Part shown: piece by piece, positions 8,172 through 15,110 of the stretch
How the letters are laid out: every line of letters begins with the position of its first letter
Position numbering within the stretch: the stretch's first letter is position 1
DNA from: Ileibacterium sp.
GTDB lineage: Bacteria; Bacillota_I; Bacilli_A; Erysipelotrichales; Erysipelotrichaceae
DNA: 33,211 nt
Direction of reading: 5' to 3'
Assembly: GCA_021443945.1 (NCBI GenBank)
Contig: JABUSF010000001.1
Span: forward strand, 77,208 to 110,418
Translations under genes and position numbers: made by a program
The notes under the pieces: generated by a model
Seen by the model: only the letters and a program-made list of their open reading frames with translations
What the model was told of the DNA's origin: nothing
Database searches by the model: none

Positions 8172-9257
8172 TTAAGGAATGAATTTGAAGGGAACGTTGG
8201 GTTCGATAAAGTCCAGAAGCATGAATTCCTGTTCTGGAATGTGCCCCAGAACGTTTTTGCGGCCATCGTTTGGCATGTCTTTGAGCACCAGGTGCAGTTC
8301 TCCTTTGTAGCGGCCATAACCATCGTTGACAATGATCACATCTCCCCGTTTTAAATCGCGGGTGTTTTCGGCCGGAATGCTTTCGTTGGCAAAGACCACT
8401 CTTGGCATGGAACTGCGGGCCATATATTCGGACATGTCTCCCCGGACCACATGGGGAAAGTTGTATAAGATTTCGGATTCTACCGGCTGCAGTTCTTTTT
8501 CCAGCTCAATTTTAAAGGTGAGCACTTCCGGATCCAGAGCCGCCAGAGCCGCCAGTTCTTCTTCACTGGCATAGCAGTTGGCCACCAGAACATCATCCAC
8601 CAGACCGGTGGCAAACAAATGTCTGGCGGCGGTTTCGGCCGGAAGATCCCGGTGCATTTCCAGGGTGCACAGACCTTCATTGACAGGCCATGGGCCAAAG
8701 GTGTCCGGCTGCTGGCTGGAAACAAAGGCGGCTACAGGAAGATGCAGGCTGTGAATGTTTTGGGAAAGGGTTTTGAAAAAGTCATAGCCCAATCCAGTGT
8801 AGCGCTGGGGATAGAAGTTGTGGCAGGTCTGCAGTTTGGACATTTTGGGGTGATAGCTGCAGATGTTTTCCAGTCCCTTGTTAGGGGCGGAGGCGTTGAG
8901 CTCAACGATAAGATTTTGGGGATTGTAGGTCATGGCGGCTTCTTTCATGCCGTCAAAGGCTTCGTCCAGACGGATGCCGTCGGCGTGAATGTCTTCAAAG
9001 AAAGACAAATCGTCGGTGGTCAGGCCCAGTTTTTGAAACACGGCGGGAGAGACGTCGAAGATGACTTCCATACCGTATTCATGGGCTTTGTCCAGAAGAG
9101 CGGTAAACTCTTTTTTGATTTCTTCTTTTGGTTTGTCGACGGAAAGCAGGCAGGAGAAAATGCGTTTAAAACCATATTTTCCAGCCAGCTCAATATAAGC
9201 CAGATCCTTTTCCAGAGTGGAATGTTCCGGGTAAATGCTGATGCCAAGGCGTTTCAT
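8172..9257 (-). CDS. MupG/DUF871-family TIM-barrel protein (putative 6-phospho-N-acetylmuramidase)
   Basis: About 361 residues. It begins MKRLGISIYPEHST, the hallmark N-terminus of the DUF871/MupG family. A TIM-barrel comes first (DGIRLDEAFDG; NLIVELNASAPNK; CHNFYPQRYTGLGYDFF), then a C-terminal beta-barrel-like domain (VVRGDMSEYMARSSMPR ... RGDVIIVNDGYGRYKGELHLVL). In characterised members MupG splits MurNAc-6-phosphate-GlcNAc during cell-wall recycling in the cytoplasm. No murQ, PTS or other muropeptide gene is adjacent, so the substrate is inferred. The ATG at 9257 fits the family start but has little ribosome binding sequence; a TTG at 9272 preceded by CGGA is the alternative. A TATACT-type -10 at about 9306-9311 lies upstream. 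Confidence 0.82.
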   Translation of the reverse strand: MKRLGISIYPEHSTLEKDLAYIELAGKYGFKRIFSCLLSVDKPKEEIKKEFTALLDKAHEYGMEVIFDVSPAVFQKLGLTTDDLSFFEDIHADGIRLDEAFDGMKEAAMTYNPQNLIVELNASAPNKGLENICSYHPKMSKLQTCHNFYPQRYTGLGYDFFKTLSQNIHSLHLPVAAFVSSQQPDTFGPWPVNEGLCTLEMHRDLPAETAARHLFATGLVDDVLVANCYASEEELAALAALDPEVLTFKIELEKELQPVESEILYNFPHVVRGDMSEYMARSSMPRVVFANESIPAENTRDLKRGDVIIVNDGYGRYKGELHLVLKDMPNDGRKNVLGHIPEQEFMLLDFIEPNVPFKFIP

Positions 9258-9340
9258 AAATTTATCGGCCAAGCGGTTTTTCCGTTTGGCTTTTCCTTTC
9301 TATACCAGTATAAAGCGATCTCTGTTCTGCGCGAACAAAT

Positions 9341-9374
9341 AAAAAAAAGCCCGCTGCTCTGAAAGGCAGCAGGG
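9341..9374 (-). terminator. Intrinsic terminator of the AAA ATPase gene
   Basis: On the minus strand CCC(T)GCTGC-loop-GCAGCGGGC is followed by eight T. The stem has one bulged base. It lies right after the stop at 9381. Confidence 0.8.
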
Positions 9375-9380
9375 AAAAAA

Positions 9381-10322
9381 TCAGGCCAGAGTGCTCCAGA
9401 AATGAGTGTCCAGGACAAATTCCTTGAAACGGGGCAGAGCAAAGCGGACCGCTCCTTTATAAGGGGTCATCAAAAGGCCCAGATTGATGAGATGCTGTTT
9501 GGCTGCATTGAAATCATTGGAATTCATGTCGGCAGCTTTGCGGATGTCTGTGATTTTCTCGCTTTCACTGACGGCAATGCAGGTGAGAATCTGCTGATCC
9601 AGCTGGCTGAGATCCTGCCAGATTTTACGGTACACCCGCTCATTCATAAACCGGTCAAAATCCCGTTTGGCTTCGTGAAGCGGGTAGTGGTTTTCACTGC
9701 ACAAAAAGCCAAGCACCTGAAAAGCATAAGGATACCCTTTTGTAAAGGCGGCCATTTTCTGGCTTTCCAGCACATCCACTTCCAGCTGATTCTGATAGGC
9801 TTGTGCCAAATCAGGAAGATACAGGGTTTCCAGGTAGACTCTCAGAGTGTTTTGGAGAAAGGCCATGGATTTGCATTTGAGCAGTTCAGCGCAGTTGTCC
9901 GTTCGTCCGGCCATCACCAGAAAGATGGGATATCCCTGGCTGTACCATTGTTCCAGACCCAGCAGAAATTCCTGGGGGATGGAAGGATGGGAAACGTTGT
10001 CCACGGCAATCAGAATGCGTTTCGGGGTGGTTTTCAGATCTTCTTCCAAAAGGCCGGCCTGCTGCAGTCGCTCCTTCAAATCGGCAAACATGTTTTTGTC
10101 CCGGTTCAGCTGGATCACCACCCAGTCTTTTTCGTTTTCAAAACGGTTGAGAATGTGACGCAGAGCAATGGTTTTTCCAGACCCCTGTGCCCCGGAAAGA
10201 ATGCAGACCCGGATGCAGGGATCTTCACTTAAGAACTCGGAATATAATTCGGCAAGGTAAACGTCCTGGCTGATGCGGCATTTGGGAATGCGGCCCAGAG
10301 ACAGAGTAAATGGATTCTTCAT
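9381..10322 (-). CDS. AAA/STAND-like P-loop ATPase with winged-helix C-terminus, function unknown
   Basis: About 313 residues, opening MKNPFTLSLGRIPKCR. Walker A is GAQGSGKT (44-51) and Walker B is RILIAVDNV (D108). A sensor-like strand reads PIFLVMAGRTDN, and the C-terminal part after about residue 235 is predicted helical with a winged-helix pattern (QILTCIAVSESEKITDIRKAADMNSNDFNAAKQHLINLGLL). This is the layout of the archaeal-type ATPases common in Firmicutes, where function is mostly unknown. The ATG at 10322 was chosen for its AAGAGG site about 10 nt upstream and because the family starts MKNPF; a TTG at 10346 is the only longer option. It is a single-gene unit, divergent from the alpha-galactosidase. 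No toxin, nuclease or partner is adjacent. Confidence 0.75.
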   Translation of the reverse strand: MKNPFTLSLGRIPKCRISQDVYLAELYSEFLSEDPCIRVCILSGAQGSGKTIALRHILNRFENEKDWVVIQLNRDKNMFADLKERLQQAGLLEEDLKTTPKRILIAVDNVSHPSIPQEFLLGLEQWYSQGYPIFLVMAGRTDNCAELLKCKSMAFLQNTLRVYLETLYLPDLAQAYQNQLEVDVLESQKMAAFTKGYPYAFQVLGFLCSENHYPLHEAKRDFDRFMNERVYRKIWQDLSQLDQQILTCIAVSESEKITDIRKAADMNSNDFNAAKQHLINLGLLMTPYKGAVRFALPRFKEFVLDTHFWSTLA

Positions 10323-10773
10323 ATCAAACAGCCTCTTCGTAATCAAATCTTTCTTTTTCTATAAGAATTTTCAGTTATAGGATTACATACTAACGATATT
10401 TTGCGCAGTTGGCTATATGTTTTTCGAAAATGAAAGAATCAATCGGTCAAGATAAGAAGAAATCCTGAACAGGGGATGGTTTCTTTGAAATGGGAAAACG
10501 CGGCAAATGGAAAGCAGGAAGCGGATTTCAAAAGAGGAAGGCGGTTTTGTTCGGCGTCAAAAGACGTGCTGTTTGATCCAAAAAAGGAAGAATTCTGCAT
10601 TTTCTCTCTGTGATTTTCAAGAGGTCCATAGGGGAAAACAGGATTGGAGGCTATTCTTAAAGAAGAAAACTGGAAGAAACTTTCAGTTCAGAACGATGAA
10701 GCTTTCTGTGAAATCTGAAAAACGGCACGGACAGCTTCAGCCTGCCAAAAAAGCAGGCAGAAAGGATTTGATG
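10323..10773. other. Divergent intergenic region ATPase / alpha-galactosidase
   Basis: About 450 nt. The frame upstream of the galactosidase stays open back to 10507, but no ribosome binding site or homologous sequence supports coding there. A 6-bp hairpin GCCTGC-N7-GCAGGC (10740-10758) ends 2 nt before the galactosidase Shine-Dalgarno (AAAGGA, 10761-10766). No convincing cre site was found for carbon catabolite control. No clear promoter hexamers could be assigned. Confidence 0.4.
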
Positions 10774-12972
10774 ATGAGTATTGCCTTTGATCAGGGCGTT
10801 TTTACTTTGACCACAAAGAACACCATGTATCAGTTTATGACCGATCGATATCACGTTCTGATTCATCTTTGGTATGGAAAAAACACCCATTGCGATATGA
10901 GCTATCTGGTGGATTATCCGGATGTAGCCTTTTCGCCCTCTGTTTTTGATGCCGGCCGGGACCGGACCTATTCTCTGGATACCCGTCTGCAGGAATATCC
11001 CGTGCAGGGCACCGGAGATCTGCGCATTGTGGGCGGGAAAGTCAAAACGCCTGACGGATGCTCCAGCCTGGATCTTCGCTTTGAAGGCTTTTCGGCTGAA
11101 AAGGGAAGAGCGCCCATTGAAGGGCTTCCCTATGCCCGGGCCGAAGCGGAGTGCGAAACCCTGATCATCCATCTGCGGGATTCCGTGCTGGATCTGAACG
11201 CGAAGCTGTATTACGTGGTTTTTGAAGAATTGGACATCATTGCCCGGCACATCCGCTTTGAAAACAGCTCAGATCAGACATTGATTCTGGAGCAGGCAGC
11301 CAGCGCGGTGCTGGATCTGCCAAACGAAGACATGGATTTGATTTCCTTTTCCGGCCGGCATGCCCAGGAAAGACAGCTGATCCGCCGCTCTTTGGAGCAG
11401 GGAACCGTGAGTTTGGATTCCAAAAGGGGAACGAGCTCCCACCAGCAGAATCCCGCATTCATTCTGGCCGGCAAAGACACAACGGAAACCTGCGGCAGCT
11501 GCTATGGAATGATGCTGGCGTATTCGGGCTCTTTCCAGGCGCTGGTGGAAAAAGACCCTCTGGGACAGATTCGGGCCGTAATGGGCATTCATCCGGATTT
11601 GTTTGAGTGGGTTCTGGAGCCTGGCCAGTCCTTTGAAACTCCGGAGGTCTTTCTGTCTTTTTCCAGTCGGGGATTTGAACAGCTCAGCCACAACTATCAT
11701 GGCCTGATCAACACCTGCATCGTCCCTGCCCGGTTTCAGAATACCCCAAGAGATGTGGTGATCAACAATTGGGAAGCCACCTACTTTGATTTTGACGGGG
11801 ACAAAATTGCCGCCATTGCCGGCGAAGCCGCCGCGCTTGGCATTGATATGCTGGTGCTGGATGACGGCTGGTTTGGATCCCGGAACAACGACTCCCAGGC
11901 GCTGGGAGACTGGTTTGTCAACGAAGAAAAGCTGGGGGGAAGCCTGCAGCAGCTCATTGAACGCATTCATGCCAAAGGGATGAAGTTTGGATTGTGGATT
12001 GAGCCGGAAATGATCAGCGAAGAAAGCCGGCTTTACCAGGAACATCCGGAATGGGCTCTGAGCATCCCGGCAAGAGGATGCATCCGGTGCCGGTATCAGC
12101 TGAATTTGGATCTGTCCAATCCGGACGTGCAGGAGTATTTGTTTGAGCGGATGGATGCACTGCTCAGTGAAAATGAGATTGATTACATCAAGTGGGATAT
12201 GAACCGCCCGATTGCTCAGTGGTATTCTCCCTGCTGGCCGGCTGATCGGCAAAAAGAAGTTCCTCACCGGTACATGCTGGGGCTGTATGCGCTTCTGAAC
12301 CGGATCACCCAGGCTCATCCGGGGGTGCTGTTTGAAGGATGCTCCGGGGGCGGGGGACGATTTGATGCAGGCATGCTGTTTTACCATCCTCAGATTTGGA
12401 CCAGTGACAATACGGATGCCCATGACCGAACCCGGATTCAGTATGGGACCAGCTTCTTCTATCCGGTTTCGGCCATGTCGGCTCATGTGTCCGCCGTTCC
12501 CAACCATCAGACCGGACGGGTGACGTCTTTGAGCACCCGGGGTGCGGTGGCCATGGCGGGATCCTTTGGGTATGAGCTGGATTTAAGCAAGCTGAGCGGA
12601 GAGGAAAAAAGGGAAATCAGAGAGCAGGTGGGCTGGTATAAACAGCTGCGCCCTCTGATTTTTCAGGGCGATTACTACCGGCTGACGGGTGCGGATGAAA
12701 ACCGCTCCTTCTGGATGTTTGTTTCCAAAGACAAAAGGAAAGCTTTTGTGGAAGGGGTTGTGTACGAGCATAAGCCCACCGCTCTTCGCCATCGAATTCG
12801 GCTGAAAGGTCTGGATCCGGATGCATGGTATCGGTGCATCGGTGCCAGTTTTGAATCTCCGGCTGTCCATCAGATTCTCAGCGGGGAAGCGCTGATGAGC
12901 GGCGGATGCCTTTTGGATTATTCATGGGGATATGACAAGGCCATGGCTCTTGTGTTTGAGAAGGTGGAATAG
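10774..12972 (+). CDS. Alpha-galactosidase, glycoside hydrolase family 36
   Basis: A 732-residue retaining enzyme that removes terminal alpha-1,6-galactose from melibiose and raffinose-type oligosaccharides. It has an N-terminal beta-supersandwich (1-320), a (beta/alpha)8 barrel (about 325-640) and a C-terminal beta-domain. The nucleophile is D475 in YIKWDMNR. The acid/base is D545 in WTSDNTD, 70 residues later, the same spacing as in characterised family members. The substrate-site stretches LVLDDGWFG and GCSGGGGRFDAGM are intact. No signal peptide is present, so it is cytoplasmic and needs an importer that is not in the window. The ATG at 10774 was preferred because AAAGGA lies 7 nt before it and the length matches family 36; the ATG at 10771 is equally possible. 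Confidence 0.95.
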   Translation: MSIAFDQGVFTLTTKNTMYQFMTDRYHVLIHLWYGKNTHCDMSYLVDYPDVAFSPSVFDAGRDRTYSLDTRLQEYPVQGTGDLRIVGGKVKTPDGCSSLDLRFEGFSAEKGRAPIEGLPYARAEAECETLIIHLRDSVLDLNAKLYYVVFEELDIIARHIRFENSSDQTLILEQAASAVLDLPNEDMDLISFSGRHAQERQLIRRSLEQGTVSLDSKRGTSSHQQNPAFILAGKDTTETCGSCYGMMLAYSGSFQALVEKDPLGQIRAVMGIHPDLFEWVLEPGQSFETPEVFLSFSSRGFEQLSHNYHGLINTCIVPARFQNTPRDVVINNWEATYFDFDGDKIAAIAGEAAALGIDMLVLDDGWFGSRNNDSQALGDWFVNEEKLGGSLQQLIERIHAKGMKFGLWIEPEMISEESRLYQEHPEWALSIPARGCIRCRYQLNLDLSNPDVQEYLFERMDALLSENEIDYIKWDMNRPIAQWYSPCWPADRQKEVPHRYMLGLYALLNRITQAHPGVLFEGCSGGGGRFDAGMLFYHPQIWTSDNTDAHDRTRIQYGTSFFYPVSAMSAHVSAVPNHQTGRVTSLSTRGAVAMAGSFGYELDLSKLSGEEKREIREQVGWYKQLRPLIFQGDYYRLTGADENRSFWMFVSKDKRKAFVEGVVYEHKPTALRHRIRLKGLDPDAWYRCIGASFESPAVHQILSGEALMSGGCLLDYSWGYDKAMALVFEKVE

Positions 12973-13024
12973 ATTTGTCCTGAAAGGACGTTGTGGGAAA
13001 CGAGTGCAGATTTTCATGTAAAAA

Positions 13025-13080
13025 GACCCTCCCATCGGTCTGCTGCAGGCAGTGCCGGTGGTTGAGGGCCTTTTCTTTTT
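13025..13080. terminator. Bidirectional intrinsic terminator (alpha-galactosidase / DUF2812 gene)
   Basis: A long hairpin built on CCCTC (13027-13031) pairing with GAGGG (13064-13068), with inner CCATCGG/CCGGTGG pairing. It is followed by TTTTCTTTTT on plus and by TTTTTAC on minus, so it can serve both convergent genes. Confidence 0.85.
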
Positions 13081-13084
13081 ATGG

Positions 13085-13612
13085 TTATTGGCGGCTGACG
13101 GACTTCCAGTCTTTGATCAGTCCATACCAGCAAAGAACGGTCAAAACAGAAACGAAACAGGTAAATCCCATTGTAAAGCCATCTGCAAAATCTTTGCTGG
13201 GTCCTTTGAAGAGCTGATAGATCAAAAGGATCAGGGAGATGGCCATGAGAATGGTAATCGGAATCATTCTGGCTTTGATGATCCGCAGGATCATTCCTTT
13301 GCGGTCTTCTTCGCTGGAAAAAATCTGCTGATCAGCCTGGCCGTCGTTTGGATGCGCGAAAAGCACGAAGCCGTTCATGGTAAAGATGTATTTCCATCCA
13401 TACTCTTCATACAACGCAATCGCATCGTTTCTCTGGCTTTTGCTGGCGAAGTAGTCGAAGCGGTAGAGCATGTTTTCCGGCTTGGCTTTGCGGAAAAAAT
13501 AGAAGCCTGGAAGGACTGCGTTTTTCAGCAGCCATCCGTTTTGGGCCATTTTTTCCAGCCATCTTTCTTCCTGATGGTATTGGCTTAAGGTGTAAAATCT
13601 AAATTTCATCAT
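13085..13612 (-). CDS. DUF2812 domain membrane protein
   Basis: A 175-residue protein. The N-terminal soluble DUF2812 domain (MMKFRFYTLSQYHQEERWLEKMAQNGWLLKN ... FRKAKPENMLYRFDYF) is followed by two transmembrane segments (about 115-134 and 146-168). The biochemical function of the family is unknown. Members are very often encoded just downstream of a PadR repressor, as here: the start overlaps the padR-like stop by 4 nt, so the two proteins are translated together. The promoter upstream carries three dyads, so this protein is expected to be induced when the PadR protein lets go. An envelope-stress role is inference from the pairing only. Confidence 0.82.
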   Translation of the reverse strand: MMKFRFYTLSQYHQEERWLEKMAQNGWLLKNAVLPGFYFFRKAKPENMLYRFDYFASKSQRNDAIALYEEYGWKYIFTMNGFVLFAHPNDGQADQQIFSSEEDRKGMILRIIKARMIPITILMAISLILLIYQLFKGPSKDFADGFTMGFTCFVSVLTVLCWYGLIKDWKSVSRQ

Positions 13613-13923
13613 AATTTTTCTCCCTTCGAGTTGGCATACAGCCGTGCAATGCGTCCTTTTTCCAGGTCCAGAATGTGCTGTCCCTGTTCAGTCAGTTTGT
13701 AGATTTTCCGTTTGTTTTCCGTGCGGACGGTTTGGATCAGTCCGTCTTTTTCCAGTTTGCTTAAGGCCCCGTACATCGTACCGGGGGGCAGCCGGACTTC
13801 ATCGCTGGTGAGTTCGGCAGTTTTTTTTGAAATGGAATACCCATGATCTTCCTGCTGCAGAAAGAGCAGGATGTAGAAGGTGGCTTCGGTCATGGGAATG
13901 TATTTTGATTCTAGATCTTTCAT
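13609..13923 (-). CDS. PadR-family transcriptional repressor
   Basis: A 104-residue winged-helix regulator. YIPMTEATFYILLFLQQEDHGYSISKKTAELTSDEVRLPPGTMYGALSKLEKDGLIQTV is the PadR domain with its HGYxI and LPPGTMYGALSKLEKDGLI hallmarks. The C-terminal dimerisation helix is short, as in subfamily 2. The ATG at 13923 has GAGGG 5 nt upstream. It is first in a two-gene operon with the DUF2812 membrane protein. Three copies of a TATATCG-N5-CGATATA-like dyad cover its promoter and ribosome binding site, so it very probably represses itself. Confidence 0.93.
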   Translation of the reverse strand: MKDLESKYIPMTEATFYILLFLQQEDHGYSISKKTAELTSDEVRLPPGTMYGALSKLEKDGLIQTVRTENKRKIYKLTEQGQHILDLEKGRIARLYANSKGEKL

Positions 13924-13924
13924 A

Positions 13925-13993
13925 TATCGTCCCTCGATACATTTAGTATATCCTTAAAATATATCGAGTCAAGATATATCGGATAACGATATA
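13925..13993. promoter_or_regulatory. Triple PadR operator
   Basis: Three dyads share a 5-nt spacer. TATCG-N5-CGATA lies at 13925-13939, over the start point and Shine-Dalgarno. TATATCG-N5-AGATATA (one mismatch) lies at 13960-13978, over the -35. TATATCG-N5-CGATATA (perfect) lies at 13975-13993, upstream of the -35. The middle and distal sites overlap by four bases. Confidence 0.75.
13945..13972 (-). promoter_or_regulatory. padR promoter
   Basis: On the minus strand TTGACT (13967-13972) and TATACT (13945-13950) are separated by 16 nt, a near-consensus promoter. The start of transcription would fall at about 13938, inside the dyad nearest the gene. Confidence 0.75.
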
Positions 13994-14031
13994 AAAAAAC
14001 TTCCCGCCTGGAAAGAATTCCAAGCGGGAAG
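13993..14031 (-). terminator. Intrinsic terminator of nrdAB
   Basis: On the minus strand CTTCCCGC.TTGGAA-loop-TTCCA.GCGGGAAG is followed by seven T. It has a strong 8-bp outer stem and a 5-bp inner stem. The T-run touches the most distal PadR dyad. Confidence 0.93.
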
Positions 14032-14047
14032 GGTCAGGATCTGAATT

Positions 14048-15091
14048 TTAGAGATCGTCGGTGATGGCGCCGGCTTTTGCATAGGCGGTGGATTTGGCTT
14101 CGAAGAAGTCTGTTTTGATATCGTTGGCATTGGCGTAAACATCCACCCAGGCCATGGAAGCCGGAATGTCTTCGTGGCCTTCGTACAGAGGGCTGAAGCC
14201 GAGCTGTTTGGCCCGCAGGTTTCCGAGGTAGAGGATGTAGTCTTCCACCATGTCCATGTTCAGGCCTTCGATGTCATTTCCGATGACATAGCGGGCCCAG
14301 TCGATTTCTTCCTGAACGCCTTTTTTGAGCATGGCTTTGTATTCTTCCACCAGCTCATCGGTAAACAGTTCCGGATTTTCCCGGCGCAGCTCGAGAATCA
14401 TGTTGCGGAACAGCCACAGATGGGTGTTTTCATCCCGGTTGATGTAGCGGATGTTCTGCACGCTGCCCGGCATTTTGCGGGTGCGGCCCAGGTTGTAGAA
14501 GAACATGAATCCGGAATAGAAGTAGATGCCTTCCAGAATGTAGTTGGCCATCATGGTCTTCATGAGCTGTTCCGGCGTTTTGTTTTCCAGAAAGTCGTTG
14601 TACAGGTTTCCGATGAATTCGTTTCTTTTCAAAAGGCGTTCGTCGTTTTTCCACTGGTACAGAATGTCATTGCGCTCTTCCGGGGAGCAGATGGTGTCCA
14701 GCATGTAGCTGTAGGCCTGAGAATGAACAGCTTCCTGGAAGGCCTGGATGGTCAGGCACAGGTTGACTTCGTTGGCGGTGATGTAGCTTCCAACGTTTGG
14801 CAGATTGGCCGTCTGCAGAGAGTCCAGGAACACAAGGAAGGACAGGGTTTTGTCGTAGGCTCTTTTTTCAGCGGGGCTGAGGTGGGAGCGGTAGTCCTTC
14901 AAATCCTGAGCCATGTTGATTTCTTCCGGGATCCAGAAGTTGTTCATGGCCTGACGGTACCAGCTGCTGGTCCATTCGTATTTCAGGTTGTTGAAATCAT
15001 TCAGGTTTGTGGTGTTTCCATTGATCATGGATCTTAAAGCCACATCTGTGTCGCCCTGGGCATTGAACAGGGCTTTTTCTTTGAGCTTCAT
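14048..15091 (-). CDS. nrdB: Class I ribonucleoside-diphosphate reductase, beta (radical) subunit
   Basis: A 347-residue ferritin-like subunit that holds the di-metal cofactor and tyrosyl radical for aerobic deoxynucleotide synthesis. The metal ligands can be placed: D90 (LVFLD), E120 and H123 (QEAVH), E187 (ILEGIYFYSGF), and E221 and H224 (RDENTH). The radical tyrosine is Y127, four residues after H123 as in NrdB. It lies 19 nt downstream of nrdA with AAAGGA before the ATG, forming the nrdAB operon. Presence of an oxygen-dependent enzyme beside the oxygen-sensitive NrdD/NrdG pair suggests exposure to changing oxygen levels. Confidence 0.95.
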   Translation of the reverse strand: MKLKEKALFNAQGDTDVALRSMINGNTTNLNDFNNLKYEWTSSWYRQAMNNFWIPEEINMAQDLKDYRSHLSPAEKRAYDKTLSFLVFLDSLQTANLPNVGSYITANEVNLCLTIQAFQEAVHSQAYSYMLDTICSPEERNDILYQWKNDERLLKRNEFIGNLYNDFLENKTPEQLMKTMMANYILEGIYFYSGFMFFYNLGRTRKMPGSVQNIRYINRDENTHLWLFRNMILELRRENPELFTDELVEEYKAMLKKGVQEEIDWARYVIGNDIEGLNMDMVEDYILYLGNLRAKQLGFSPLYEGHEDIPASMAWVDVYANANDIKTDFFEAKSTAYAKAGAITDDL

Positions 15092-15110
15092 GCTGTTTCC
15101 TTTCTAAATC

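Noticed and set aside
10507..10773. N-terminal extension of the alpha-galactosidase
   Set aside because: The frame is open but the added 89 residues are low-complexity, basic and unlike family 36, and the proper Shine-Dalgarno is at 10761-10766.
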